From assembly GCA_963824985.1 (NCBI GenBank), contig CAWGRQ010000030.1:62001-126000 (forward strand): 64,000 nucleotides of DNA. The letters run 5' to 3'. The notes under the pieces are model-generated. The model did not search any database. It had not been told where the DNA came from and saw nothing but the letters and a program-made list of their open reading frames with translations. Source of the DNA: JAFNAG01 sp963824985 (GTDB lineage Bacteria; Acidobacteriota; UBA6911). A program made the translations under genes and the position numbers. Shown one piece after another: positions 36,990-47,327 of the stretch; the first letter of the stretch is position 1; each line of letters opens with the position of its first letter.

Positions 36990-39437
36990 CTACTTCACCG
37001 CGATCTCGAATATCGTCGCGCTCGCCGGCGCGACGGTAAGCTGATCGCGAATCCCGTTCACCGTCTTTTCGGTAAACCTGACCACGGGGGCCTGGCCCGG
37101 ATCGTTGTAAGCCATGTCATCCGGAGCTGTCAACACCCACGACCGGGCCTGCGAAGCCGGTTGTGCCCCCACGATTTTGAAACCGAGCTGCCGGACTTCC
37201 CAGGTCGGATTGATCACTGAGATCGTAAGGGCCTTTTTATCCCTGGTCCAGGTAACGGCCACGTCGAGAGGTTCGGGGGCTCCCGTGATTTCCACCGGTA
37301 TGGTGCCGAAATGGCGGCGATACATCACGAGTGCTTCGCCGGTGGAGTCGAGCACGGCGGCGGTCTTGCTGGTCTTGATGGCGCCGATGACGTTGACCGT
37401 CTGGGCATAACAGGCGAGGGCAATGACATCGGTGTCCCGGCTGTATTCGTTGATGCCGGCGGCGATACCGAGCGCGTCGCGCATGAAGTAGCGCGTGCCA
37501 AGTTCGCCGAAGACGTGTGGTCCGTACCAGTAGTTCCATTCATCCAGAGATACGCGAATGTCCTTCCCAGCCATCTGCGGTATCGTCTTCAGGTAATTCC
37601 GGTGGGCATCGGCGATGGCGCGGATGGCATCTCCGATCTGGCGCACGTGGGTCATCAGTCCGCCCCCGTGCCAGTCCTGCCGGTAGAAGTGCTTGCTCAT
37701 GAGGTTGATGTAGGAAGCGCAATTGGTGAGCAGCTGGCGATCCCAATCGCTGGCAGGCCGGACCGCCTCGCCCGACGCGACCAGCTTGATCGACGGGTCG
37801 ACATCCAGGAGCGCCTGGGAAAAGGCATTGTGGCGTTTGACAAATTCCTCGATCGGCACATTGCCCAACTGCCAGCTGCCCGACATTTCATTCCCTACCG
37901 CCCAGTAGGTGCAGCGGAATGGCGCCGCATGGCCATTGGCGGCGCGCAGTTTGCCCATCGGCGTGTCCGGGCCGCCGTTGACGTACTGGACTTCCTGGAT
38001 GGCGAGGTCGACACTGCCCAGCCCGGCATTGAGGGCAATAAAAGGCTGCGTCTTCAACTCCCCGATAAAATCGAAGAACTCGTGCATGCCGAAATCATTG
38101 TGTTCGATCCCGGTCCAGGCCGGGTTCTTGCGGGGCGGACGCTTGTCGCGGTCGCCGATGCCGTCCTTCCAATTGTAGCCGCTGACGAAATTGCCCCCCG
38201 GCCAGCGGTAGATTGGGGAATCGAGCTGCCGGAGCAGCGCCAGGGTGTCCGCGCGCATGCCGCGCAGATTGTCATCGGGCATCAAAGAGGCGGGTCCGAT
38301 CAAAAACCTGCCCTTCCCTTTGCCGATGATATCGAAACCCGCATTGTCGGTCGATGCGCCGGCATTGAACCGGATCGGGTATTTCCTGTACTCGACCGCT
38401 ATCTTCTCGATCCGGACGGTCTGCCTGTCGCTCGCACCATTTCCCCAGTTCAGGCTGACCTCAATGGGGGCGGCTGACGGGTCGCCGGCCAGCATGACAT
38501 AACCTGCGTAACCCTTCCCGGCGAGGATTCCCAGGCCGGCCTGCGATATTCCCTTGGCCGTTCCGTCCGTTCCCAGATCCACCTGCGGCGAGTGTTCGCC
38601 GACATAGGCATTTTCCTTGACCATGGTCACGGCGGAGTCGCCGCCCACGGCTTTCCAGGGCGAGGGGACGAAGACCTTGTCGCGGCGCGTTTCTCCAACG
38701 GCCGAATAGAATTTGCGATCCTCGAGCATTTCGGCCCAGATGCCTCCATAAATGCAACGCCCCAGGTGTTCAATGAACTGACCATAGATGAGATCGGGCA
38801 TCACCTCGCGGGTCCGGGAAGCATCGATGGTGATCGCCGGCTTGAGTTCGCGCGCAGAGACCAGCTCGAGTTTCAGGTCGTCGAACCAGGCTTTTCCCGG
38901 CGGAGGGGCCGCCGCATCGCCGCCGCGGTTGCCCCTCGCTCCACGCGGTCCGCCCACGAGGGCGGCTATGATCAGGCTGTCCTGGCCTTCGGTATCGAAG
39001 GTGATCTCCACCCTGGTCCAGTCCGAGGTTCCGTTGATCCGCTGTGCGGCCGAGGTCACCTTGACACCGCGCAGATCGAACATGGCGCCGCGGTCGGGTG
39101 CGGCCGGCACTTCCAGGGTTTTGATCCAGCCCGAAAACTTGTAGCTCGCGTACGGACGGACAAGCGTCTTGTTCACCCAGGCGACCCCGGGGGCGGAAAT
39201 CGCCAGGCTGCGGACGCCGGCGTGCGCCTCGACGGGATCCGGCATCGCCGCGGGGGCGGCGTTACCTCGAGGGGCAGGATCAATCGCCCAGTTCACGGGC
39301 AGGCTTTTCGCATCCAGGGTTTCCATGGACGCGTTGACGATCTCGCCGATCGGCTGCCTCGGGCCCAGCGCGCCGGCACCGAAGACCAGCCCGGCGATCA
39401 GAAGCGCGGCAAGCATGATAAATCGTTTGGCTATCAT
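36990..39437 (-). CDS. GH51 alpha-L-arabinofuranosidase
   Basis: The 815-residue enzyme has a signal peptide (MIAKRFIMLAALLIAGLVFGAGA) and a beta-sandwich N-terminal carbohydrate-binding-like domain to about residue 190. The GH51 catalytic region begins at PDLIYGQFIEHLGRCIYGG. The acid/base is Glu517 in WAVGNEMSGSW and the nucleophile is Glu633 in SLDEWNYWYG. A C-terminal beta domain ends at the stop near 36990. It releases terminal L-arabinofuranose from plant or other polysaccharides outside the cytoplasm. The neighbouring DUF5695 protein suggests a carbohydrate-degradation theme. GAGGGGG lies before ATG 39437. Confidence 0.93.
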   Translation of the reverse strand: MIAKRFIMLAALLIAGLVFGAGALGPRQPIGEIVNASMETLDAKSLPVNWAIDPAPRGNAAPAAMPDPVEAHAGVRSLAISAPGVAWVNKTLVRPYASYKFSGWIKTLEVPAAPDRGAMFDLRGVKVTSAAQRINGTSDWTRVEITFDTEGQDSLIIAALVGGPRGARGNRGGDAAAPPPGKAWFDDLKLELVSARELKPAITIDASRTREVMPDLIYGQFIEHLGRCIYGGIWAEMLEDRKFYSAVGETRRDKVFVPSPWKAVGGDSAVTMVKENAYVGEHSPQVDLGTDGTAKGISQAGLGILAGKGYAGYVMLAGDPSAAPIEVSLNWGNGASDRQTVRIEKIAVEYRKYPIRFNAGASTDNAGFDIIGKGKGRFLIGPASLMPDDNLRGMRADTLALLRQLDSPIYRWPGGNFVSGYNWKDGIGDRDKRPPRKNPAWTGIEHNDFGMHEFFDFIGELKTQPFIALNAGLGSVDLAIQEVQYVNGGPDTPMGKLRAANGHAAPFRCTYWAVGNEMSGSWQLGNVPIEEFVKRHNAFSQALLDVDPSIKLVASGEAVRPASDWDRQLLTNCASYINLMSKHFYRQDWHGGGLMTHVRQIGDAIRAIADAHRNYLKTIPQMAGKDIRVSLDEWNYWYGPHVFGELGTRYFMRDALGIAAGINEYSRDTDVIALACYAQTVNVIGAIKTSKTAAVLDSTGEALVMYRRHFGTIPVEITGAPEPLDVAVTWTRDKKALTISVINPTWEVRQLGFKIVGAQPASQARSWVLTAPDDMAYNDPGQAPVVRFTEKTVNGIRDQLTVAPASATIFEIAVK

Positions 39438-39599
39438 TGCATTTCCCCCTCAGAGGTCGATTGGACCGGCACGGGCGCCATTTACAATATAATTCCGTTT
39501 ATTGCATTCCAAGGCACCCAAGATGAATCCGGTCGCCGGCCACTGTCAAGAGAAAGGATTGGGTACTGCAGGTACGGCCCCCGGTCCCCAGGAGTGGGA

Positions 39600-40544
39600 T
39601 CAGCGTTCCAGGGGGGTCTTCTGCGGGGCCGGCTTGGTACTCCGGGCAATCAGACCTCTGAGGATGTCATTGCCTCGCCCGCTCAGGTTCCGGAACTGAA
39701 TTCCGATCCCATCGAAATTGCGTACGGCGGTCATATACCATCCATAATGCGTGACGGTGGCTTCCAACCGCAATTCAGCAGATGACAACTTCAACAGGAT
39801 GCCGACCACGGAACCCGCGGGAGCGGGGGCCGTAGTCTCCACGAAAGCTCCCCCTTTGGATAGATCGCGGATGCACGCATCGTAGGAGTCGTCCTCCCAC
39901 TGTACGTTGCAGGGGATGTAAACCTCATAGCGGGGCATGGTTCGATTGTCCGCGCCTCCGCCCTGGCACCTGGCGGGGGCTGTGGATGCGGGCACCTCCG
40001 AAGCCGGTGCCAGGTCGACAGCTTTTTCGTGCGTGGGCGCTTCAGGAACGAGAAGAGGATCCTCCGAGTCCAGGGGCGCCGGAGCTAGGCGTATATCCCC
40101 GGTTCTATTTCGAGTAAGGGCTCGTTCAATCACAGCCCGGAGTTCCCGGGAAATGCCCGAGCATCTGATGATAGGTTCATCGGCGCCGGCCTTCGATGTT
40201 TGACAGGCATCAGCCCCTTCATTGTGCCCGGATATCAGGATGATGGGCAAAGTAAGATCTTCGCGTTGTATGTACGCGATCAGCCGGGCTCGATCATTGG
40301 GGGAAACGCGCTGGTCCAGGAGCACCACGCGATGGCGCCCGGATTTGAGACGATCGATCGCATGAACAACCCGCAGGGAAACATCCAGGTGCAAATTGGG
40401 CGCGATGCGGTGAATTTCGTTTGCGAGATGGTCGGCTTCTGCAAGGCTGATCGTAAGATACAGAGCCGTGATTGATTCTCCTGCAAGCAGGACATGGTGC
40501 GGTTGGCTGCCTTCCCCGGAGGAACGTGAGATCCAAGTGTTCAT
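39600..40544 (-). CDS. Receiver-like plus PilZ domain protein
   Basis: A 314-residue protein. Residues about 20-140 fold like a response regulator: HVLLAGESITALYLTISLAE, Asp in VVLLDQRVSPNDRARLI, and LPIILISGHNEGAD. The second half is a PilZ domain: NRTMPRYEV supplies an RxxxR motif, followed by DLSKGGAFVETT, the D/NxSxxG motif that binds cyclic di-GMP. A proline-rich linker of about 50 residues separates them. It would couple phosphorylation to c-di-GMP sensing. No partner kinase lies nearby. Confidence 0.85.
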   Translation of the reverse strand: MNTWISRSSGEGSQPHHVLLAGESITALYLTISLAEADHLANEIHRIAPNLHLDVSLRVVHAIDRLKSGRHRVVLLDQRVSPNDRARLIAYIQREDLTLPIILISGHNEGADACQTSKAGADEPIIRCSGISRELRAVIERALTRNRTGDIRLAPAPLDSEDPLLVPEAPTHEKAVDLAPASEVPASTAPARCQGGGADNRTMPRYEVYIPCNVQWEDDSYDACIRDLSKGGAFVETTAPAPAGSVVGILLKLSSAELRLEATVTHYGWYMTAVRNFDGIGIQFRNLSGRGNDILRGLIARSTKPAPQKTPLER

Positions 40545-40750
40545 AATTCTCTGCTCATGCCGGAGCCGCCGAATTGTCGGCGATTTGGTTGCTGAACAAG
40601 GCTGATCTTTGTCATTTCAAAACTTTAGCCAACCTCTCCGCTGCCGGCACCCGCGGCCGAAATCGATTGTAATTACTAGATCGGCCAATCTATCCAAAGG
40701 ATAAGTTTTGAATGCGCAGCCTGATGGCGACGGGAGGGCGATCTGGCAGC

Positions 40751-41535
40751 TTAAGGAATATTGATCACTCCCCGGAGGTACTCCACGGCTCTTCCGGCGA
40801 TAGCTACGCGGTCGCCTCGCAACTCGCACTCAAGCTCGCCGGCACGGAGCGACAACTGTCTGGCGGTGAGCTTGAGCCTCCCCAGGCGCCCTGCCCAGTA
40901 GGGCACGAGCGTGCAATGCGCCGAGCCCGTGACCGGGTCTTCGGGAATGCCCACACGTGGAGCAAAAAAACGGGATACGAAGTCAACCTCACCGCCCGGC
41001 GCGGATGCAATCACGGCAAGCGCATCCAGCTGCGCGATACGATCGAAATTCGGTCGCAATTCCCGGATCTCATCTTCGGAGCCGAACACCGCGAGAATAT
41101 CTTCGCGCCAGGTAGGCCTCCCGCGGCCTCGAACCCAGAGCGGATGTGAGCGCCTCGGAAACTTCGATCCGCACACCGGGACGCGCGGGGAAATCCAGGC
41201 TCAGGAGATCTCCCGCGCGGCTCACGGCCAGGACACCGCTGCGCGTGCTGAAGCTGACCTGTTTCAGATCGGGATAATGATAGGCAAACAGGACGTGTCC
41301 GGTCGCCAGTGTGGCATGACCGCACAGATCGATTTCGACGGCCGGAGTGAACCATCGCAGTGGGCGCCATCTCCGGTCCCGGGATGACGAAGGCCGTCTC
41401 GGCAAGATTGTTTTCTGCGGCGATGCTCTGGAGAACCTCGTCCGGGAGACAACGGTCGAGAGTGACAACCGCCGCCGGATTTCCCCCGAACAACCGGCTC
41501 GTAAAGGCATCAATCTGGTAAATGGGAAGTTTCAT
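40751..41535 (-). pseudogene. PhzF-family isomerase gene with two frameshifts
   Basis: The MKLPIYQIDAFTSRLFGGNPAAVV start, the central RWFTPAVEIDLCGHATLA region and the C-terminal GIPEDPVTGSAHCTLVPYWAGRLG are diagnostic of PhzF/YddE isomerases. They are in three different frames: the switch points lie near 41365-41380 and 41110-41118. A full PhzF protein is about 260 residues, the size of the reassembled frames. It lies next to MITE copy D. Either the gene is decaying or two indels are sequence errors. Confidence 0.8.
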
Positions 41536-41606
41536 CCTGCCCTCGATTCCTGCGATTTGGCTTCCTCACGGACTTCAAAAAAGAGTGATTCACGGAATAG
41601 TTGCCG

Positions 41607-41885
41607 GGTAATTGTTTAGCCAAATCTAATGGATGAAGAAATAAAGCGCAAGGACGCAAAGATCGCCGCTGACCAACAGGCGTGGGCGCAGCGCTTCGCG
41701 CTGGTGCATCCTTGGACGAGCCGCGCGAGAAAGCGCGGCCAGTGGCTCCTCAGGAGGATTGCCCTTTCTCGCGCGACTCGTCCGAGGATGCGGCCGAAGG
41801 CCGCCCACGAACCGAAAGGGTTCCCTTTGCGTCCTTGCGGCCTTGCGTCTTTGCGTTCTGCTGTTAAGCATCGGCTTAACCGTTC
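41607..41885 (-). mobile_element. MITE family 1, copy D (diverged)
   Basis: In inverse orientation, with the GGTAATTGTTTAGCC end and the GATGAAG/CGCAAGG units; the other end reads CGGCTTAACCGTTCGG and lacks a scorable duplication. The central hairpin is kept, and its arms differ from copy A at paired sites (for example GGACGAG against CTCGTCC), so base pairing is preserved. It lies between the PhzF and VPS10 genes. Confidence 0.82.
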
Positions 41886-42011
41886 GGAGCAAATGAGTTC
41901 CGACAGTTGAATTTGGAATTCTGTATCCGCGGGGATGGAGGGCGGATATAATTGCTCGTTCCTGCTTCGAACGAGGGAGCGAATCAGAGCGTTTTTTTAA
42001 AGGAGGAAGAG

Positions 42012-45000
42012 GTGTTTAAATCGCCAAAGCCATTCTTATTTGTGGCATTCGTGTGCCTGCTGGGAGTTCTGAGCTTCGGCCAGAATTCGCAGAGCGTGGT
42101 CACGACCGATGACTTCAACCAATTCACCTGGCGATGGGTCGGGCCGACCACGTTTTCCGGCCGCGTTTCAGCCGTGGCGGTGCCCCGTGGGCAGACTCTG
42201 ACCTACTATGCACTCGCCGCCAGCGGCGGCGTCTGGAAGACCATCGACGGCGGCATCCACTTCGAGCCGATTTTCGACAAATACGGCACGCTCAGCACGG
42301 GCTGGATGGCGATCGCGCCCTCGAACCAGGACGTGCTGTATCTCGGCACGGGCGAACCCATGCATGCCCGCGCCAGCACGCACGGCAACGGCGTGTGGAA
42401 ATCGACCGATGCCGGCAAGACCTGGACCAGCGTCGGTCTGACCAAGAGCTATTTCATCCCCAAGGTCGAGGTGGATTTCAAGAATCCCGACATCGTCTAT
42501 GTCGCGGCGGAAGGCAAGCTGTATGACAACGAGATGGACTGCGAGCGCGGTCTCTATCGGAGTACCGACGGCGGCAAGACCTGGACCAACATCTTCACTC
42601 CCGTGAAAGACCGGGGAGTGGCGGATTTCGTGATCGATCCGCGCAACTCGAACGTCATCATTGCGGCAGCCTACAAAACGTTCCGGCGCGCCTGGACCTA
42701 TATCGATCGCTGGCCGGGCAACGATCTGTATAAGACGACCGACGCCGGCAAAACCTGGAAAAAGCTGACCAACGGCTTGCCCCAGAATGAACCCATGGGC
42801 CGCACCGGCCTGGCCATTTTTGAAAAGAATCCGAACATCCTTTATGCCCGGCTCGATCAGGGCGTGAGCCTCGGATTCACCGAGCGGGACGGCGCCGCGA
42901 ATTTCCGCCGCCCGGTGGCGGCGGCCGCGGCGGCGGTGGTGGCGGCGAGGGCCGGAGCCTGCGGGACGGTGCTCTTTCCCGAAGATTTCACCTTCGAAAA
43001 ATTCAAGGCCTACAAGATCAATCCTGAAATCGCCAAGCTGGCACCCAAGTTTACTCCGGTCAGCGCGGCCAATGAGGCGGAATTGGTCACCAAACTCAAT
43101 GAGATGATCCAGGACAAGGATTTTCTCGACGAAAAACGGCATCGACATTGCCAAACTGGATCAGACGGCTCGCAAGCTTTATGCGCAAGGACGACGACAT
43201 CATTGATTCGATCAGCGAGATCGACAGATTGATGAAAAAACCGGCGCCGGCTGCCGATTCCACGGAAGCCAAGGGCCGATACCAGATCATCAACCGGCAC
43301 GCGCTGGAGATCCTCTATGCCAATGCACTCTCCATTCTAGCAGCCGGTAATAAGGAACGGAGCCGTCTACCGGACGGACGACCAGGGCGAAACCTGGAAG
43401 ATGATGACCGAGTACAAAATGCGAGCAACGCAGGGCGGCCGAGGCGGTGGCGGAGGACAGGGCAACATCCAGGTCAACCAGACCGAAGGCGGCTACTACG
43501 GCAGGATCATCGTCGACCAGACCAACGATCAGGTGATCCTCTGCGGCGACACCAACACCACGATTTCCCGCGACGGCGGCAAGACCTTCCAGGCGACCGG
43601 GTGGGACAGTCCCGGCACCACGCCGATGCCGATCCACGTCGATCATCGCAGCAGTGTGGATGGATCCTGCCAATCCGAATCACATCCTCAGCGGCAATGA
43701 CGGCGGCGTGAGCGAAACCTGGGACGGCGGCAAACGCTGGAGCCAGAAGAACGCCATCAGCGCAGCGCAGTTCTTCGATGTGTCCGTCGACAACGAACAG
43801 CCATACAACGTCATGGGCGGCACGCAGGACAACGGCTGCTGGCTGGGCCCCTCGCCAGACACGCAACCAGCTACGGCATCTTCGCGTCCGATTGGCTGTA
43901 CCTGCCGACCGGCGACGGGTTTTACGCTGTCCGCGACTGGTGGAATCCCGAATATATTTACTGGGAAAGTCAGTTCGGCTGCTCCAGCCGCCAGAATCTG
44001 AAGACCGGCGAAGCGATCGTCCTGACGTCCCGGCCACACCGGAGCAGATCTCGGCCGGCATGGCACAGCGAGTTACCAGTGGAATGCACCCATCGTGCTT
44101 GTCTCCCCACAATCCCGGCATCGTGTACGTCTGCTCGCAATACGTGCACCGGTCACTGACCCGCGGCGAGCGTAACTCTTTCGTGACGATCAGCCCCGAC
44201 CTGACCAAGGCCAGCAAGGAAAAGCTCGATCTCGCCAGGAAGACCAACCTGCAGTGGGCGACGATTTACAGCTTCGCCGAATCCGCGAAGAAGCCCGGCC
44301 TCTACTGGGCCGGCACCGATGACGGCAATGTGCAGAGTCTCCCGGACGGCGGGAATACCTGGAGTCAATATCACCAACCAGTTCTACGATGCCACGGGCA
44401 AGCCCAAAGCCGGGCATCAAGGGTGACCTCATCCCGTACGATCGCTGGGTGAAACGAGTGGTTCCCTCGGCCTTCGACGAGAACACCTGCTACGTCGGCT
44501 TCTCCGGCTACCGGACGCAAACGAGGACAAGACCTGGTTGTTCGTGACCAAGGACCTCGGCAAGACCTGGACCGATATTTCGGGGAACATGCAGAATCCG
44601 ATCTTCGACGTGGAAGAAGATCCGGACAACCCGAACGTCCTGTACCTCGGCACGGATTACGGCCTGTTCGTGACCATCGACCAGGGCAAGACTTGGGCGG
44701 CCTTCTCGACCACGGCGCCGAATGTCATCGTCCGCGACGTGGCGATCCAGAAGCGTGACCGTGAAATGGCGATCGGCACTTATGGCCGCGGCATTTATGT
44801 CGCGGACATCGGCCCGATCAAGGAATTCAAGCCCGAAGCGTTCCAGGAACCGGCTCATCTGTTCGACATCAAGAACACGATCCGCTGGAACCGTTTCGAG
44901 CGGCGCGGCGACACGCTCGGCGAACTGGTCAAGTCGGACAACCCGCCGATCGGCGCGAATCTTTACTATTATCTCAAGGCCGACGCGAAGGATGTGAAGC

Positions 45001-45281
45001 TGACCATCAAGGATCTGGAAGGAACTGTGATCGCGGACCTGGCACCCAGCAACAAGAAAGGGCTGCAGAAGCAGTTCTGGGCCCTCAACCGGGTAACCGG
45101 CGGCCAGGCTGCTGGCGGACGCGGCGCCGGTTTCGCAGGGGGTGGTGGCGGTGGTGGCGGCGGTCGCGGAGGACGCGGCAACCAGGTTGAAAACGGCGTC
45201 TACAAAGTTACTCTCACGGTGGACGGGAAGGAAGTCGAAACCAAGAAAATGACGCTCCTGCCCGATCCGATGTTCAAATAG
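42012..45281 (+). pseudogene. Second VPS10/BNR beta-propeller protein, multiply frameshifted
   Basis: The start is GTG 42012 behind AGGAGGAAG; the first 300 residues are in one frame: signal peptide, RWVGPTTFSGRVSAVAVP, and blades such as WKSTDAGKTWTSVGL and YRSTDGGKTWTNIFTP. Later pieces fall in changing frames, giving about ten switches at roughly 42905, 42960, 43135, 43180, 43353, 43652, 43870, 44030, 44340 and 44515. Examples are AAAAA where AAAA restores the frame at 43131-43136, and GCGCAAGG at 43180. The last 245 codons (LGKTWTDISGNMQNP onward, ending in a Gly-rich linker and VKLTI domain) are intact. It is a relative of the gene at the window start. Confidence 0.85.
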
Positions 45282-45423
45282 CAACACAATCCCGGCGCGC
45301 CGCCCAGGCGGCGCGCCGGTCCCGCTGCCAGGCCTGCTGGAGGAGGGACATTCCCGAATGGCACGAAGATTAGGAGTGGATGAGGATGTGCCAAATCACC
45401 GCGTTGCCTATGAGGTCGAGGTG

Positions 45424-45620
45424 AATTTCTTTCGCCCCGCTGGGGCTCTCGATTCCGATCGGCTCACCGGGGGCTGCGCTTCGCTTGCCCCCGGCTACTT
45501 GCTTATTTGCCCCTCCGGGGCTCGGTGCAGGCCCGATGGATTACAGCCGGACTGCGCGCCGGAGGCGCGCGAGCCAGTAGCCCCGGGCAAGCTCCGCCTC
45601 CGACCGGGTCGGATTGAATA
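45424..45620. repeat. REP-like repeat upstream of IS110
   Basis: CGCCCCGCTGGGGCTC, CCGGGGGCTGCGCTTCGCT and GCCCCTCCGGGGCTC form palindromes also seen at 12.1-12.3 kb and, in inverse orientation, at 47.2-47.3 kb. It holds no gene. The following bases to about 45800 are the probable IS110 5' non-coding region. Confidence 0.65.
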
Positions 45621-45822
45621 ACCTGTGACTGTGGGCGGCCACGAGCGGTATCCTGGACGCGAGCATAGCCGCAGTCAAGGCCCTTTACACATTCGTGCTT
45701 ATGCCGCTTGGCAAGCATGGCTCCGGGAAGGCATTGAACATTGGCGAGGCTTTTTGGCACTCCCCTAGGCTAGATTCTGCAGTTGGCCGACCCGGGCGGA
45801 TGTGCTCAGAAAGGAATGGAAA
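45621..45822 (+). other. IS110 5' non-coding region (candidate bridge RNA locus)
   Basis: About 200 bases between the REP-like repeat and the transposase start carry no gene. In IS110-group elements, this position encodes a structured guide (bridge) RNA that pairs with target and donor DNA. Family placement makes this likely, but loops and matching sequences were not worked out, and the element ends are not fixed. Confidence 0.4.
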
Positions 45823-47325
45823 ATGGAGGAAGGCCGCGATGTTCAAGGAGGAAATAGCAAACAGATTGCAGGACTCCCAGTGATTCGACCGGAAGTAGCG
45901 GGGATCGATTTGGGCAGTGAACAACACTGGGTTTGCGCTCCGACGCTGGACCGATCCGCTCGGGAAGTAGCCACTTTCGGAGCTACAACTCCAGAGCTGA
46001 TCCGGATGGCTCAGTGGCTTAAAGAGCGTAACATCGAATCGATAGCAATGGAGAGCACGGGGGTCTACTGGATTGCTCCACACGAGGTCCTGGAGGCGGC
46101 GGGTTTCGAAATACTGTTAGTCGATACCCGGCAATTGGCACGCGTACCTGGGCGCGACAAAAAAACGGACGCCAAAGACTGCGAGTGGATTCAACGGCTC
46201 CATAGCTGCGGACTGCTCAGGGGTTCATTTCGCCCTGCGGAGGCCATATGCATGTTGCGGACCCTGGTGCGAGACAAGGCCATCCTGGTGGCCGATTCAT
46301 CCGACTGGCTGCGCAGGATGCAAAAGAGCCTGGACCAGATGAATGTGCGGGTGCACCGGGCGGTTTCCGATATTGATGGGGTGACCGGCATGAAGATTCT
46401 ACGAGCCATCGCAGCGGGAGAGCGCGACCCCATGAAACTGGCCCAGCTGCGTGACTGGCGCTGCCGCAAGAGCGAAGAGGAAATCGCCGACCAGTTGACC
46501 GGGCACTGGCGCGAGGACCACCTGTTCAGTCTGCGGCAGTCATTGCAAATGTACGACGCTTTCCAGCAGCGCGTTGCCGATTACGACCGGGAGATTTTAC
46601 GAAAGCTCGCCGAGCTGCAGCGGCAGGAGTGCCGACAACAGCCTCCTCCGACCGTGAAAAATCCACATAAAGCAAGAGCGATCAAAAAACGGGGCGAAGA
46701 GCCCATGCGAGAGGCGCTGTATCGCATGAGCGGAGCGGACCTAACCAGCATCGACGCCATCGGTGTAGAAACCGTCCTGGTGGTCGTGAGCGAATACGGT
46801 CCCACTTTAAGCGATTTCCCGACGGAGAAACACTTTGTCTCGCACGCCACCCTGGCACCCCATAGACCCATCAGCGGAGGCAAACCCGTCAAAAAGAAAA
46901 GGCGGAACACGGCGAGTACGCGCGTTGCCGCTGCCCTACGGATGGCGGCACTGTCACTGCGTAACAGCGCAACGGCGTTGGGAGCTTACTATCGAAAGAT
47001 CGCGCGAAGTCGTGGAGGAGACGTTGCCGTATTTGCGAGCGCAAGAAAGTTGGCCACTCTGATTTACCGCCTGCTGCGGTGGGGCCAGCCATACGTCGAT
47101 GAAGGTGTAGAAGCATTTGAAAAGCGCTACCGCGAGAGCCGGATCAACTCCCTGAAGGCCAGAGCCAAGGAACTCGGATATCAATTAGTCGCTGGTCCTA
47201 ATGCTTCGGCCCCCGAGCCAGCCACGGGTTTAGTCACAGGCAAGCGAAGCGCAGCCCGGGGTTTAGACGCAAACAGATCGGCAGCCCCGGCGGGGCGACA
47301 GAACATTCTCGCCTTATCTTCGTGA
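45823..47325 (+). CDS. IS110 family transposase
   Basis: The start ATG 45823 follows AAAGGAATGG; the in-frame GTG 45802 is an alternative. The DEDD domain has VAGIDLGSEQHWV, an AMESTGVYW motif and KTDAKDCEWIQRL. A helical middle follows, then the C-terminal Transposase_20 domain with MSGADLTSIDAIGVETVLVV and PHRPISGGK (likely catalytic Ser). At 500 residues it is long for the family: the last 40 or so (from about SAPEPATGLVTG) are translated from a REP-like repeat and read as a run-on. Its TGA stop overlaps the region just before the downstream CoA-ligase ATG. Terminal duplications were not identified. Confidence 0.9.
   Translation: MEEGRDVQGGNSKQIAGLPVIRPEVAGIDLGSEQHWVCAPTLDRSAREVATFGATTPELIRMAQWLKERNIESIAMESTGVYWIAPHEVLEAAGFEILLVDTRQLARVPGRDKKTDAKDCEWIQRLHSCGLLRGSFRPAEAICMLRTLVRDKAILVADSSDWLRRMQKSLDQMNVRVHRAVSDIDGVTGMKILRAIAAGERDPMKLAQLRDWRCRKSEEEIADQLTGHWREDHLFSLRQSLQMYDAFQQRVADYDREILRKLAELQRQECRQQPPPTVKNPHKARAIKKRGEEPMREALYRMSGADLTSIDAIGVETVLVVVSEYGPTLSDFPTEKHFVSHATLAPHRPISGGKPVKKKRRNTASTRVAAALRMAALSLRNSATALGAYYRKIARSRGGDVAVFASARKLATLIYRLLRWGQPYVDEGVEAFEKRYRESRINSLKARAKELGYQLVAGPNASAPEPATGLVTGKRSAARGLDANRSAAPAGRQNILALSS
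47207..47305. repeat. REP-like repeat at the IS110 3' end, inside the frame
   Basis: Read in reverse, GTCGCCCCGCCGGGGCTG and CCCGGGCTGCGCTTCGCT match the repeats at 12.1-12.3 and 45.4-45.6 kb. Here it is the 3' coding end of the transposase and immediately precedes the acyl-CoA synthetase gene. The IS110 gene therefore lies between inverted copies of the repeat. Confidence 0.6.
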
Positions 47326-47327
47326 CA

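Noticed and set aside
37311..38477. 388-codon frame opposite GH51
   Set aside because: Shadow of a gene with both catalytic glutamates in place.
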